Counted from the first letter of the stretch, positions 54,169 to 63,080 are shown. The stretch: 64,000 nucleotides of DNA from Streptomyces sp. NBC_01408 (GCF_026340255.1 NZ_JAPEPJ010000001.1:1116001-1180000), one strand, 5' to 3'. Notes: a model not told the origin generated them from the sequence alone. Translations and numbers: made by a program.

Positions 54169-54405
54169 TCACCTGCGGGCCCGCTGGGCCTCGCGGATGC
54201 GCCGCAGCCGGTTCACCGTGCCGGGGGCGTGGGCCAGTGCCCGGGGGTCGTCCATGAGCACGTTGAGCAGCTGGTAGTAGCGGACCGGGGTCATCCCCAG
54301 CCCTTCGCGTATGGCCCGTTCCTTGGCTCCGGGGCCGGGCCAGGTACGTCCCTCGTACGCGAGCACCGCGGCCTCCGTGGCCGTCAGCTGCCCGTCGTCC
54401 GTCAT
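54169..54405 (-). CDS. DUF3263 protein
   Basis: A 78-residue protein of family DUF3263, with LTATEAAVLAYEGRTWPGPGAKERAIREGLGMTPVRYYQLLN split around residues 7-49. The helical pattern resembles a small DNA-binding domain and actinobacterial members are common. Function unknown. It lies 74 bases upstream of otsB in the same direction and could share its transcript. Confidence 0.9.
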   Translation of the reverse strand: MTDDGQLTATEAAVLAYEGRTWPGPGAKERAIREGLGMTPVRYYQLLNVLMDDPRALAHAPGTVNRLRRIREAQRARR

Positions 54406-54419
54406 ACCGCCAGATTAAC

Positions 54420-54454
54420 GCCGCCCACCGACACCGGCCCGGGCGGTGGGCGGC
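54420..54454. terminator. Terminator after the solute-binding lipoprotein gene
   Basis: Perfect 10-bp stem GCCGCCCACC / GGTGGGCGGC just beyond the minus-strand gene end and upstream of the DUF3263 start. Confidence 0.7.
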
Positions 54455-54498
54455 GCCCCGGCCGCCACGCCGCCCCGCCCGCACCGGACCGCCCCGCG

Positions 54499-55800
54499 TC
54501 AGCGCGGGTCGGCCGCCCGCGCCGCCGTCGCGATCTCGTCGAGGACCTTCGCCGGCTGCCCGCCCGGCTGGACGGTCTTGCCGATGTTCTGCTTGATGTC
54601 CTCGCTCACGCCGGCCCAGGACTTCTTGCCGACCGGGTACAGCTTGGACTTCGGCAGGGCCGCCAGGAAGGTCTTCAGCTGCGGGGCCGCCCCGCCCGTG
54701 CCGCCCTCCATGGCCCGGTAGCCGCTGGTGGTGACGGGCAGCAGGTCGTAGGTGTTGGTGAAGGCCGTCACGTTCTTCGCCTCGTACAGGTAGTCCAGGA
54801 ACTTGCCGGACTCGACCCTGTGCCCGTTCTTGAAGGCCATCACCCAGTCCGCGACGCCCATCGCCGACTGCTCGGTCCCGTCGGCGGTGGGCAGGGTGAC
54901 CATGCCGAACTTCACGCCCTTGCCCGCGGCCTGCTTGAGCAGCGTCGGGTGGCCGTTGAGCATGCCGACCTCGCCGCGCGTGAAGGCGTCGAAGGCGGCC
55001 TGGCGGTCCAGCTTGCCCGGCTCGACGGGGCCGGTCAGCCCCTGGCCGACCATCTTGTCGCGCAGGAACTCCAGCGTCTTGACGTTGTCGGCCGAGTCGA
55101 TGGAGTAGGCCTCTTCGTTGTCGGTGTAGCCGCCACCGCCCGCGAGCATCCACATCATGGTCTCGGCCTGTGCCTCCTCGCGGCCCAGCGGCAGCGCGAA
55201 GGGGGTCTGGACGCCGGCTCCCTTGAGCTTCTTCGCGGCGGCTTCCAGCTCCGCCCAGCTCTTGGGCTGCCAGGGGGTCTTCCCGTCCTTGGGGATGACG
55301 CCGGCGTCCGCGAGCAGCTTCTCGTTGTAGAAGAGCAGCCGGGTGCTGGCCACGAAGGGCATGCCGTACTGGACGTGCTTGACCTTGCCCGCCTCGGCGA
55401 GCGGGCCGAGGAAGTCGGCCTCCGTCTTCACGGAGAGCAGCTCGTCCACGGAGTACAGCTTGTCCTCGGCCGCGTAGTCGGCGTAGGCGCCGATCTGCGC
55501 GATGTCGGGGGCCTTGCCCGCCTTGACCATCGCGGCGACCTTGGCGTCGACCTCGGACCAGTTGTAGACGCTGACCTCGACGTTGATGCCGGGGTGGTCC
55601 TTCTCGAAGGTGTCGGCGAGGTCCTTCCAGTACGCCGCCGACGAGTTCTGCGAATTGTCCCCGTAGTCGGCCGCCACGACCCGCAGGGTCACCTCGTTGT
55701 CCCCGGTGAGTCCGCCGAGGGCTCCGCAGCCGGTCAGCGTCACGGCGGTCAGGCACAGAGCGGCGCCGGACGCGGCCAGCCTCAGGTAACGGCCCTTCAC
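54499..55800 (-). CDS. Extracellular sugar-binding lipoprotein of an ABC importer
   Basis: A 433-residue family 1 solute-binding protein. The lipobox LTGCGAL is near residue 23. The mature part shows typical TLRVVAADYGDN, WKDLADTFEKDHPGINVEV and GMPFVASTRLLFYNEKLL segments. It captures an oligosaccharide or amino sugar outside the membrane. There are no permease genes nearby. The GTG at 55800 follows GGAG. A dre-like DasR site lies upstream and the gene diverges from nagK, which points to GlcNAc or chito-oligosaccharide, but the ligand is unproven. Confidence 0.88.
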   Translation of the reverse strand: MKGRYLRLAASGAALCLTAVTLTGCGALGGLTGDNEVTLRVVAADYGDNSQNSSAAYWKDLADTFEKDHPGINVEVSVYNWSEVDAKVAAMVKAGKAPDIAQIGAYADYAAEDKLYSVDELLSVKTEADFLGPLAEAGKVKHVQYGMPFVASTRLLFYNEKLLADAGVIPKDGKTPWQPKSWAELEAAAKKLKGAGVQTPFALPLGREEAQAETMMWMLAGGGGYTDNEEAYSIDSADNVKTLEFLRDKMVGQGLTGPVEPGKLDRQAAFDAFTRGEVGMLNGHPTLLKQAAGKGVKFGMVTLPTADGTEQSAMGVADWVMAFKNGHRVESGKFLDYLYEAKNVTAFTNTYDLLPVTTSGYRAMEGGTGGAAPQLKTFLAALPKSKLYPVGKKSWAGVSEDIKQNIGKTVQPGGQPAKVLDEIATAARAADPR

Positions 55801-55838
55801 AGTTCTCCATCCACCCCTTCTTGTACGTACGATCCACG

Positions 55839-55854
55839 TAAGGTCTACACCACT
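55839..55854. promoter_or_regulatory. dre-like site upstream of the sugar-binding lipoprotein gene
   Basis: TAAGGTCTACACCACT matches 12 of 16 positions of the DasR consensus ACTGGTCTAGACCACT. It lies 39-54 bases before the GTG start. Confidence 0.7.
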
Positions 55855-55946
55855 TTGGCGGCGCGTCCACATCCGGATCCGGTCCGTGTCCGGTTCGCGC
55901 CCGGACCTTGGGCCCAAATTTGTATGGCCACTCAACAATCCCCCTC

Positions 55947-55962
55947 AATGGACTAGACCTTT
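55947..55962. promoter_or_regulatory. dre-like site upstream of nagK-nagA
   Basis: AATGGACTAGACCTTT matches 12 of 16 positions of the DasR consensus, with the CTAGACC core intact. It lies 29-44 bases before the nagK start. DasR control of nagKA is established in Streptomyces coelicolor. Confidence 0.75.
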
Positions 55963-55990
55963 CCCCGCCGAGCACGCGAGACTGTCACCT

Positions 55991-56932
55991 GTGAAACCCG
56001 TGAAACACGTCATCGCCCTCGATGTGGGCGGCACCGGGATGAAGGCCGCCCTGGTCGCCGCCGACGGCGCCCTGCTCCACGAGGCGCGCCGCGCCACCGG
56101 CCGCGAGCGGGGGCCCGACGCCGTCGTCGAGACGATCCAGGACTTCGCCGCCGAGCTCCTCGACACCGGCCTCGAGCGCTTCGGACGGGCCGCCTCCGCC
56201 GCCGGGGTCGCCGTCCCCGGCATCGTCGACGCCGAGAACGGGACCGCCGTCTACGCGGCGAACCTGGGCTGGCGCGACGTACCGATGCGCGAGCTGCTCA
56301 GCAGACGCCTCGGCGGCATCCCGGTGGCCCTCGGCCACGACGTGCGCACGGGCGGCCTCGCCGAGGGCCGTATCGGGGCCGGCCGCGGAGCCGACCGCTT
56401 CCTCTTCGTGCCCCTGGGCACCGGCATCGCCGGAGCCATCGGCATCGCCGGCCGCATCGAGGCGGGCGCCCACGGCTACGCGGGCGAGATCGGCCACATC
56501 GTGGTCCGCCCCGGCGGCCCCGCCTGCGGCTGCGGCCAGCACGGCTGCCTGGAGACCCTCGCCTCCGCCTCCGCTGTCAGCCGCGCCTGGGCCGCCGCCT
56601 GCGGGGACCCCGACGCGGACGCGGCGGACTGCGCCAAGGCCGTCGAGGACGGCGACGCGCGCGCCCGCGAGGTCTGGCTGGCCGCGGTCGGCGCCCTCGC
56701 CGACGGGCTCGTCACCGCGATCACCCTGCTGGACCCGCGCACGCTGATCATCGGTGGCGGGCTCGCCGAGGCCGGGGAAACCTTGTTCACACCACTACGG
56801 AAGGCCGTCGAGGAGCGCGTGACGTTCCAGCGCCTCCCCCACATCGTTCCGGCGGCCCTCGGGGACACCGCCGGATGCCTGGGCGCAGGGCTGCTCGCCT
56901 GGGACCTACTCGCCACGGAGGTACCTGCCTGA
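55991..56932 (+). CDS. nagK: ROK-family N-acetylglucosamine kinase NagK
   Basis: A 313-residue ROK kinase. The ATP site is HVIALDVGGTGMKAAL at residues 5-20, the catalytic Asp is in ALGHDVRTGG near 115, and the zinc motif is CGCGQHGCLE near 180. It phosphorylates GlcNAc taken up without phosphorylation. The GTG at 55991 is used; another at 56000 is possible. The stop overlaps nagA. The dre site upstream and the fused operon support the name. Confidence 0.9.
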   Translation: MKPVKHVIALDVGGTGMKAALVAADGALLHEARRATGRERGPDAVVETIQDFAAELLDTGLERFGRAASAAGVAVPGIVDAENGTAVYAANLGWRDVPMRELLSRRLGGIPVALGHDVRTGGLAEGRIGAGRGADRFLFVPLGTGIAGAIGIAGRIEAGAHGYAGEIGHIVVRPGGPACGCGQHGCLETLASASAVSRAWAAACGDPDADAADCAKAVEDGDARAREVWLAAVGALADGLVTAITLLDPRTLIIGGGLAEAGETLFTPLRKAVEERVTFQRLPHIVPAALGDTAGCLGAGLLAWDLLATEVPA

Positions 56933-58095
56933 TGTCCGGAAGCGCGCACAGCACTGTTCTCTCCGGCGCCAGGGTGGTGCTGCCCACCGGAACCGTGGCC
57001 AACGGCCGGGTCATCGTCGAGGGCGACCGCATCGCGGGCAGCGCCCACGAGGGCGCGCAGGTCATCGACCTGACCGGGCACTGGATCGTCCCCGGCTTCG
57101 TGGACATGCACAACCACGGCGGCGGCGGAGCCTCCTTCACCTCCGGCACCGCCGAGGAGATCCTCAAGGGCGTACGGACCCACCGCGAGCACGGCACCAC
57201 CACCCTGGTCGCCTCCACCGTCACCGGGGACCTCGCCGAACTCGCCCGGCGCGCCGGGCTGCTCGCCGAACTGACCCAGCAGGGCGAGATCGCGGGCATC
57301 CACTTCGAGGGCCCCTTCATCAACCCCTGCCGCAAGGGCGCCCACGAGGAGACCCTGCTGCGCGACCCCGACCCGGCCGAGGTCCGCAAGCTGCTCGACG
57401 CCTCGCACGGCGCCGCCCGCATGGTCACCCTCGCCACCGAGCTGCCGGGCGGCCTGGACTCCGTACGGCTGCTGGCCGAGCACGGGGTGATCGCCGCGAT
57501 CGGCCACACGGACTCCACGTACGAGCAGACCCGCGAGGCCATCGACGCGGGCGCGACCGTGGCCACCCACCTCTACAACGCGATGCCCGGCATGGAACAC
57601 CGCGCCCCCGGCCCCATCGCGGCGCTGCTGGAGGACGAGCGGATCACCGTCGAGCTGATCAACGACGGCACCCACCTGCACCCCGCCATGCTGGAGCTGG
57701 CCTTCCACCACGCGGGCGCGCACCGCGTGGCGCTGATCACCGACGCGATGGACGCGGCCGGCTTCGGCGACGGGACCTACCGCCTCGGCCAGCTGGAGGT
57801 CGAGGTCAAGCAGGGCGTGGCCCGGCTCGTCGAGGGCGGCTCCATCGCGGGCTCGACCCTGACCCTGGACACCGCCTTCAAGCGCTCGGTCACCCTCGAC
57901 AAGCTGCCGGTGGAGTCCGTGGTCCGGGCGATCTCCGCCAACCCGGCCAAGCTGCTGGGCCTCTACGACCGGATCGGCTCGCTGGAGCCCGGCAAGTACG
58001 CGGACCTCGTCGTCCTCGACGCCGAGTTCGGGATCCGGGGCGTCATGCGGCACGGCGAATGGATCGTCAGCCCCGCCGCCCGGGCGGCGATCTGA
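56932..58095 (+). CDS. nagA: N-acetylglucosamine-6-phosphate deacetylase NagA
   Basis: A 387-residue amidohydrolase-fold enzyme. Metal ligands are in DMHNHGGGGASF near residue 58, HFEGPFINP near 125, and IGHTDSTYEQ near 190, with the catalytic Asp in LITDAMDAAGFGDG near 270. It gives GlcN-6-phosphate and acetate. It shares one base with the nagK stop (TGATG) and has GGAGG upstream. It also completes the MurNAc route begun by MurQ. Confidence 0.95.
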   Translation: MSGSAHSTVLSGARVVLPTGTVANGRVIVEGDRIAGSAHEGAQVIDLTGHWIVPGFVDMHNHGGGGASFTSGTAEEILKGVRTHREHGTTTLVASTVTGDLAELARRAGLLAELTQQGEIAGIHFEGPFINPCRKGAHEETLLRDPDPAEVRKLLDASHGAARMVTLATELPGGLDSVRLLAEHGVIAAIGHTDSTYEQTREAIDAGATVATHLYNAMPGMEHRAPGPIAALLEDERITVELINDGTHLHPAMLELAFHHAGAHRVALITDAMDAAGFGDGTYRLGQLEVEVKQGVARLVEGGSIAGSTLTLDTAFKRSVTLDKLPVESVVRAISANPAKLLGLYDRIGSLEPGKYADLVVLDAEFGIRGVMRHGEWIVSPAARAAI

Positions 58096-58119
58096 CGGCC
58101 AAGCGGCTGCAAACGACCG

Positions 58120-58150
58120 AGCGGCCGGCCCCCGGACTGGGCCGGCCGCT
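58120..58150 (+). terminator. Terminator after nagA
   Basis: 12-bp stem AGCGGCCGGCCC / GGGCCGGCCGCT followed by TTCCGTTTGG. Confidence 0.88.
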
Positions 58151-58194
58151 TTCCGTTTGGCATGATCCCGGCACCGACAGACCCGGGGGAGCCC

Positions 58195-59115
58195 ATGATC
58201 CTGACCGTGACGCTCAACAGCGCGCTCGACGTCACGTACCGCGTGCCGCGGCTGCGCCCGCACGCCTCCCACCGGGTCACCGCCGTCACCGAACGCCCCG
58301 GCGGCAAGGGGATCAACGTCGCCCGGGTCCTGGCCTCGCTCGGCCACCCGGTGAGCGCCACCGGCTTCGCGGGCGGCCCGGCCGGCTCCCTCGTACGGGA
58401 GCTGCTGGCCGGCTCCCCCGGGGTGGTGGACGCCCTGGTCCCCTGCGCGGGCACCACCCGCCGCACCGTCGCCGTCGTCGACGAGGCCTCGGGCGACACG
58501 ACCCAGTTCAACGAGCCCGGACCGCTGATCAGCGCCGAGGAGTGGTCCGCGTTCCTGGCCCGGTACGCGGACCTGCTGGCCGGCGCCCGCGCGGTGGCCC
58601 TGTGCGGCAGCCTCCCTCCCGGCGTCCCGGTGGGCGCCTACGCGGTCCTCGTACGGGCCGCCCGCGCGGCCGGGGTCCCGGTCCTGCTGGACACCAGCGG
58701 CGAGGCCCTGCGCCGCGGGGTCGCCGCCCGGCCCGAGATGATCAAGCCGAACGCCGCCGAACTGGCCGAGCTGACCGGCTCCCGCGACCCGCTCCCCGCC
58801 ACCCGCGACGCCCGCCGCCGGGGCGCCCACGCGGTGGTCACCTCGCTGGGCCCGGACGGCCTGCTCGCCGCCACCCCCCAGGGCACCTGGCAGGCGGCCC
58901 CGCCCCGCACCCTGTCCGGCAACCCCACCGGAGCCGGTGACTCCGCGGTCGCCGGACTGCTGTCGGCCCTGGTGGAGGGGCTGGACTGGCCCGACCGCCT
59001 GGTCCGCGCGGTCGCCCTCTCGGCGGCCACGGTCGCCGCCCCCGCGGCGGGAGAGTTCGACCCCCGCACCTACGAGGAGGTACGGGGGTCGGTGAAGGTC
59101 ACTCCGGCCGGCTAG
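58195..59115 (+). CDS. PfkB-family sugar kinase (1-phosphofructokinase-type)
   Basis: A 306-residue ribokinase-fold kinase. MILTVTLNSALDVTYRVPRL and GGKGINVARVLASLG at about 37 are typical of FruK/tagatose-6-phosphate kinases, and the catalytic Asp is in NPTGAGDSAVAG near 247. The ATG at 58195 follows GGGGGAG. Standing beside nagA, it might act on a tagatose- or fructose-phosphate, but no isomerase gene is adjacent. Substrate unknown. Confidence 0.85.
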   Translation: MILTVTLNSALDVTYRVPRLRPHASHRVTAVTERPGGKGINVARVLASLGHPVSATGFAGGPAGSLVRELLAGSPGVVDALVPCAGTTRRTVAVVDEASGDTTQFNEPGPLISAEEWSAFLARYADLLAGARAVALCGSLPPGVPVGAYAVLVRAARAAGVPVLLDTSGEALRRGVAARPEMIKPNAAELAELTGSRDPLPATRDARRRGAHAVVTSLGPDGLLAATPQGTWQAAPPRTLSGNPTGAGDSAVAGLLSALVEGLDWPDRLVRAVALSAATVAAPAAGEFDPRTYEEVRGSVKVTPAG

Positions 59116-59150
59116 GGCCTGTCCTTCGGGTCAGGCCGGATCAGGCCTGA

Positions 59151-60197
59151 TCAGGAGTCCTTTTCGATCCAGAGCTGGTCGAGGACGACGTCGCACTGGT
59201 TGCCCGGCTCGCACGAGATCTTGACCGTGTTCGAGCCCTGCTTGAGATCCACGATCGAGTAGGTGTTGGTCCAGCCCTTGGCCCAGTCGCCCTCGGCGGC
59301 CTTGGAGAAGTTCGCCATGTTGATCGGCCTGGAATGCGCCTCGCCGTTGACCGTCAGCGTGGTCTTGGCGTCCTTGCCCGGCACCCCGTAGGTCATCTTC
59401 AGCCGGTACTTGCCCGTCTTGGGCATGTCGAGGGTCCACGTCGCCGCGGCGCCGACCGCGTTCAGGCCGCCCACGTACTGGCCGCCGGCGCTCTTCGCGC
59501 CCGGCACGGTGTTCTGCAGCATCGCGCCGCCCGTGAGGGACATGCCGGCGCCCGCGAAGTCCGCCTTCGGCAGCGGGGCCTCCGAGGGCTGCGGAGAGCC
59601 GCTGGGGGGCGGGTTCGACGGGTTCTGCGGGGCGGACGACTGCTGGTTGCCGTTCCCCGCGTTGTCGCCGGCCTTCTTGTCCTTGCCGTCGCCCCCGAAC
59701 GCCAGGGCCGCGCCGATGCCGATCGCGACAGCCGCGACCACCGCCACGGCCGCGATGAGCACGCCCTTGCGGCTGGACCCGCCACCGCCGCCGTGACCAC
59801 CGTGGCCGCCGGCGTGCGACATCGTCTGGGTCTGGTGCTGCGGGGACTGCTGCTGCGGCGGCACGCCGTAGCCGCCCGCCTGGAGCGCCTCGGGGGCCTG
59901 GTACTGGGCCTGGTAGGGGGGCTGCTGCGCGGGACCCTGCTGCTGGGGCACGGGGCCGCGCTGGCCGCCGTACGTGCGCTCGCCGACCGTACGCACCTGG
60001 TGGTGCGAGGTACGGGGAACACCCGGCTGCGGGCCGGAATGACCGCCGGCCGCGGGGCCCGGATAGCCGTATCCACCACCCGAAGCGGGCGGGGTGGCTC
60101 CGGCCGCCTGGCCGTCCGCGTAGAGATACCCGAACGGATCATCGTCCTCGGGCTTGTTCGCCCCACCGTGCGGGCCGTTGTTCGCGGGCGTCGTCAT
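59151..60197 (-). CDS. Membrane-anchored protein with C-terminal carbohydrate-binding-like domain
   Basis: A 348-residue protein. Residues 1-145 are a Gly/Pro/Gln-rich cytosolic segment. One membrane helix follows at about 148-170 (RKGVLIAAVAVVAAVAIGIGAALAFGG is the region). After a Ser/Pro linker, the last 135 residues (ATWTLDMPKTGKYRLKMTYG then TLTVNGEAHSRPINM then VDLKQGSNTVKISCE) look like a CBM35-type beta-sandwich exposed outside. It may bind a cell-wall or polymeric sugar. GGAGTGACC precedes the ATG. Confidence 0.75.
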   Translation of the reverse strand: MTTPANNGPHGGANKPEDDDPFGYLYADGQAAGATPPASGGGYGYPGPAAGGHSGPQPGVPRTSHHQVRTVGERTYGGQRGPVPQQQGPAQQPPYQAQYQAPEALQAGGYGVPPQQQSPQHQTQTMSHAGGHGGHGGGGGSSRKGVLIAAVAVVAAVAIGIGAALAFGGDGKDKKAGDNAGNGNQQSSAPQNPSNPPPSGSPQPSEAPLPKADFAGAGMSLTGGAMLQNTVPGAKSAGGQYVGGLNAVGAAATWTLDMPKTGKYRLKMTYGVPGKDAKTTLTVNGEAHSRPINMANFSKAAEGDWAKGWTNTYSIVDLKQGSNTVKISCEPGNQCDVVLDQLWIEKDS

Positions 60198-60265
60198 CGC
60201 AGGTCACTCCTTTCGACCCCCGGGAGCCTACCCCGAACACGTGCACTCAGGGGCGGCCGATCAGC

Positions 60266-61996
60266 TCAACCGGCCCGCCGGTGCGCCTTGGACCGGGACC
60301 GTTTCTCGATGTACATCCGCTGGTCGGCGGAGCGCAACACCTCGTCCGCCGACATCCCGCAGCTGGCCCAGCCGATGCCGAAACTCGCCCCGACACGCAC
60401 CGCGCGGCCGTCCACCCGGATCGGCGGGATGATCGCGCTGCGCAGCCGGACCGCCAGGTCGGCGGCGTCCGCCGCGCCCAGACCGTCGGCCAGGACCACG
60501 AACTCGTCACCACCCAGCCGGGCGACGGTGTCACCGTCCCTGACGCAGGTCGTCAGCCTCCGGGCCACCTCGATCAGGACCGCGTCGCCCGTGTGGTGAC
60601 CGAACCGGTCGTTGATCGACTTGAAGCCGTCGAGGTCGCAGAAGAGCACCGCGAGCCCCTTCGTCCCGTCGTCGATGTCACTCGCGGGCGCCACCGTGTG
60701 CACGTGGTGGTCGTAGGGGCCGTCCGCCTGCGCGGGCACCGCCCCGGGGAACTCGAAGGGGTCCTGCCCGGCGTAGCGGTCCGGGCCGTCGGGTTGAAAG
60801 CCGTGCTCACCCGCACCACCCGCCTCTACGCGCGCTCCGTGGGCCTCGTAGCCCTCGTGGCCCTCACGGCCCTCGAAGGCCGCGTCCAGGGCCTCCACCG
60901 CGGTGGCCCGTACGGACTGGGGCCTGCGGCACAGCCGGGCCCCCAGCCGGGCCCGCAGCTCGGCACTGTTGGGCAGGCCGGTCAGGGAGTCGTGGCTGGC
61001 CCGGTGCGCGAGCTGGAGCTCGTGCCGCTTGCGCTCCTCGATGTCCTCGACGTGCGTGAGCAGGAAACGCGGCCCGTCGGCGGCGTCCGCGACCACGGAA
61101 TTGCGCAGCGAGACCCATACGTACGTGCCGTCGCGCCGGCCAAGCCGCAGCTCGGCGCGGCCGCCCTCGGCGGAGGTGCGCAGCAGCGTGCCGATGTCCT
61201 CGGGGTGGACCAGGTCGGAGAAGGAGTAGCGGCGCAGGACGGAGGCGGGGCGGCCCAGCAGCCGGCACAGGGCGTCGTTGGTGCGCAGCAGCCGGCCGTG
61301 CTGGTCGCCGCCCATCTCGGCGATGGCCATACCGCTGGGGGCGTACTCGAAGGCCTGCCGGAACGACTCCTCACTGGCCCGCAGCGCCTGCTGCTCCCGT
61401 TCGAGCCGGACCAGGGCGCGCTGCATGTTCGCGCGCAGCCGCGCGTTGCTGATCGCAATCGCCGCCTGGAAGGCGTACATCTGGAGCGCTTCGCGTCCCC
61501 AGGCGCCGGGGCGGCGGCCGTTCCTCGGTCTGTCCACCGAAATGACACCTAGAAGTTCCCCGCCGGACGCATACATCGGGGCGTACAGCCGGTCCTCCGG
61601 ATGCCATTCGTCCTCGAACCGCGGCTCGGGCCCCTCGGTGTGCCACTGGGGGACGTCGTCCTCCATGAGGATCCAGCCCTCGGTGTGCGGGATGAACCGC
61701 AGCCCGTCCCAGTTCTCACCCATCGTCAGACGGCGTTCCCAGGAGGAACGGGAGCCGACACGGCCGGTGATGAGGGCCTCGGCCGCGGGGTCGCCGGCGA
61801 AGGCGGCGACGACGAGATCACCGTCAGGGCGTACAAGGTTGACGCAGGCGAGTTCGTAGCCGAGGCCCGCGACGATGCCGTCCACGACCGTCTGCAGAGT
61901 GTCCGCCAGGCTCCGGGCCGTATTGAGTTCGGCCACCACCCGGTGGAGCTGCCGCAGGGTCGCAAGACGGACGTAAGGCTCCGACTCGGTCTCCAT
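60266..61996 (-). CDS. cdgB: Diguanylate cyclase CdgB (GAF-PAS-GGDEF)
   Basis: A 576-residue cytosolic sensor enzyme making c-di-GMP. A GAF domain covers about residues 20-185, a PAS domain about 215-335, and a GGDEF domain about 345-570. The active site is RLGGDEFVVL near 505, and an RxxD inhibitory site (RDGD) lies five residues before it, so product inhibition is expected. A long Gly/Glu/His-rich insert interrupts the start of the GGDEF domain (residues 385-440). The domain order and locus match CdgB of Streptomyces, a BldD target. The start is set at the ATG at 61996. Confidence 0.93.
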   Translation of the reverse strand: METESEPYVRLATLRQLHRVVAELNTARSLADTLQTVVDGIVAGLGYELACVNLVRPDGDLVVAAFAGDPAAEALITGRVGSRSSWERRLTMGENWDGLRFIPHTEGWILMEDDVPQWHTEGPEPRFEDEWHPEDRLYAPMYASGGELLGVISVDRPRNGRRPGAWGREALQMYAFQAAIAISNARLRANMQRALVRLEREQQALRASEESFRQAFEYAPSGMAIAEMGGDQHGRLLRTNDALCRLLGRPASVLRRYSFSDLVHPEDIGTLLRTSAEGGRAELRLGRRDGTYVWVSLRNSVVADAADGPRFLLTHVEDIEERKRHELQLAHRASHDSLTGLPNSAELRARLGARLCRRPQSVRATAVEALDAAFEGREGHEGYEAHGARVEAGGAGEHGFQPDGPDRYAGQDPFEFPGAVPAQADGPYDHHVHTVAPASDIDDGTKGLAVLFCDLDGFKSINDRFGHHTGDAVLIEVARRLTTCVRDGDTVARLGGDEFVVLADGLGAADAADLAVRLRSAIIPPIRVDGRAVRVGASFGIGWASCGMSADEVLRSADQRMYIEKRSRSKAHRRAG

Positions 61997-62297
61997 TGCT
62001 CGCTCTCCCCGAGACCTCGACAGCAACTCCAGGTTTGTCATCGGCGTTTCGTTGCGGTGTCCCGTCCACTGAATCACAGTGAGCTGTGCGGCAGGTACAC
62101 AGGGTCAACAAATCTTGCTGTCTGTGACTCAAGTCACATGAGACGAATAATGGCGCGCAACAGGCCCTTCACCCCAGGGAGCGCTCCTCTTCCTTAGCGA
62201 GAGCAAACGATATGCCGGGGTCCTAGGACGAGGGGCGGGGTGCGGCTCGGACCAAGGCCCGATGTGCCGGGCGGGACCGCGACCTTAGCGTGTTGCC
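61997..62297. promoter_or_regulatory. cdgB upstream region with palindromes
   Basis: 301 bases between cdgB and the divergent flavin reductase gene. TGTGACTCAAGTCACA (62123-62138) is a perfect 7-bp inverted repeat and fits the CRP-type pattern TGTGA-N6-TCACA exactly. CACAGTGAGCTGTG (62075-62088) is a second, shorter palindrome. I find no exact BldD box. Confidence 0.55.
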
Positions 62298-62894
62298 GTG
62301 CCGAAGACGACCCCCGTACCCCTTGTGTCCCGAGTGCCCGGGCCCAGTGCCCCGCCCACCCACCGCACCCCTCATCCTGGGGGAGTGAGCAACGACGAGT
62401 TCCGGGCAGCGATGTCCCGGCTGGCGGCGGGCGTGTGCCTGATCACCGCGCACGAGACGCCCCTGACGGCGGACGGACCGCGCGGCGAGGACGTGGGCAT
62501 GACGGCGACCGCCTTCATGTCGGTGTCACTGGACCCGCCGCTGGTACTGGTGAGCCTGCGCGAGGGCTCCCGGATGGACGACCTGCTGGCGGAGCAGCCG
62601 CTGTGGGCGGTCTCGGTCCTCGCCGACCACCAGCTCCAGGTCGCCGGCCGCTTCGCGATGAAGGGCCGCATCAGCGACCGCCTGCTCTTCGCGGACCTCC
62701 CCTACGTACGCGGCGAGGCCTCCGGCGCCCCGCTGCTGACCGGCGCGCTCGCCACCCTGGAATGCCGTACGGAGAACCGGGTCGAGGCGGGCGACCACAC
62801 CCTCGTCATCGGCCGCGTCCTGACAGCCGGGCTGCCGTCCCCGGACGGTCCGCCCCTGACGTACTTCCGCGGCCGCTACCGGCACCTGGGCTGA
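62298..62894 (+). CDS. Flavin reductase family protein
   Basis: A 198-residue FMN-binding split-barrel protein. The flavin reductase pattern FRAAMSRLAAGVCLITA, then GMTATAFMSVSLDPPLVLVSL, then GRFAMKGRISDR is complete. It reduces flavin with NAD(P)H, usually for a partner oxygenase, which is not present nearby. The first 30 residues are Pro/Thr-rich. The GTG at 62298 may be leaderless (TAGCGT lies 6 bases upstream); a GTG at 62385 is an alternative. Confidence 0.87.
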   Translation: MPKTTPVPLVSRVPGPSAPPTHRTPHPGGVSNDEFRAAMSRLAAGVCLITAHETPLTADGPRGEDVGMTATAFMSVSLDPPLVLVSLREGSRMDDLLAEQPLWAVSVLADHQLQVAGRFAMKGRISDRLLFADLPYVRGEASGAPLLTGALATLECRTENRVEAGDHTLVIGRVLTAGLPSPDGPPLTYFRGRYRHLG

Positions 62895-62953
62895 CCACCC
62901 GGCCCGGAGCCCCGATCCCGTACGCGCACCCACCCACCCAGGGGCGGCAAATC

Positions 62954-62998
62954 CAGCCCCGCCGGCGTTTGAGGCGCGGGGCCCGGGGCGGAGCCCCG
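62954..62998 (+). repeat. GC-rich 3'-end palindrome, copy 1 after the flavin reductase gene
   Basis: Full copy 59 bases after the stop, with a GATCTCGTACGC tail like that of the 34.1 kb copy. Confidence 0.85.
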
Positions 62999-63034
62999 AT
63001 CTCGTACGCCAACCCACCCAGGCGCGGCAAAATC

Positions 63035-63080
63035 CAGCCCCGCCGGCGTTTGAGGCGCGGGGCCCGGGGCGGAGCCCCGG
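63035..63080 (+). repeat. GC-rich 3'-end palindrome, copy 2 after the flavin reductase gene
   Basis: Second full copy, 81 bases on. The repeated flanks (ACCCACCCAGG, then GCGGCAAA) show that unit and flank were duplicated together. Confidence 0.85.

Noticed and set aside
62070..62140. BldD box upstream of cdgB
   Set aside because: The palindrome there has half-sites resembling BldD boxes, but the spacing is one base short and it fits a CRP-type site better.
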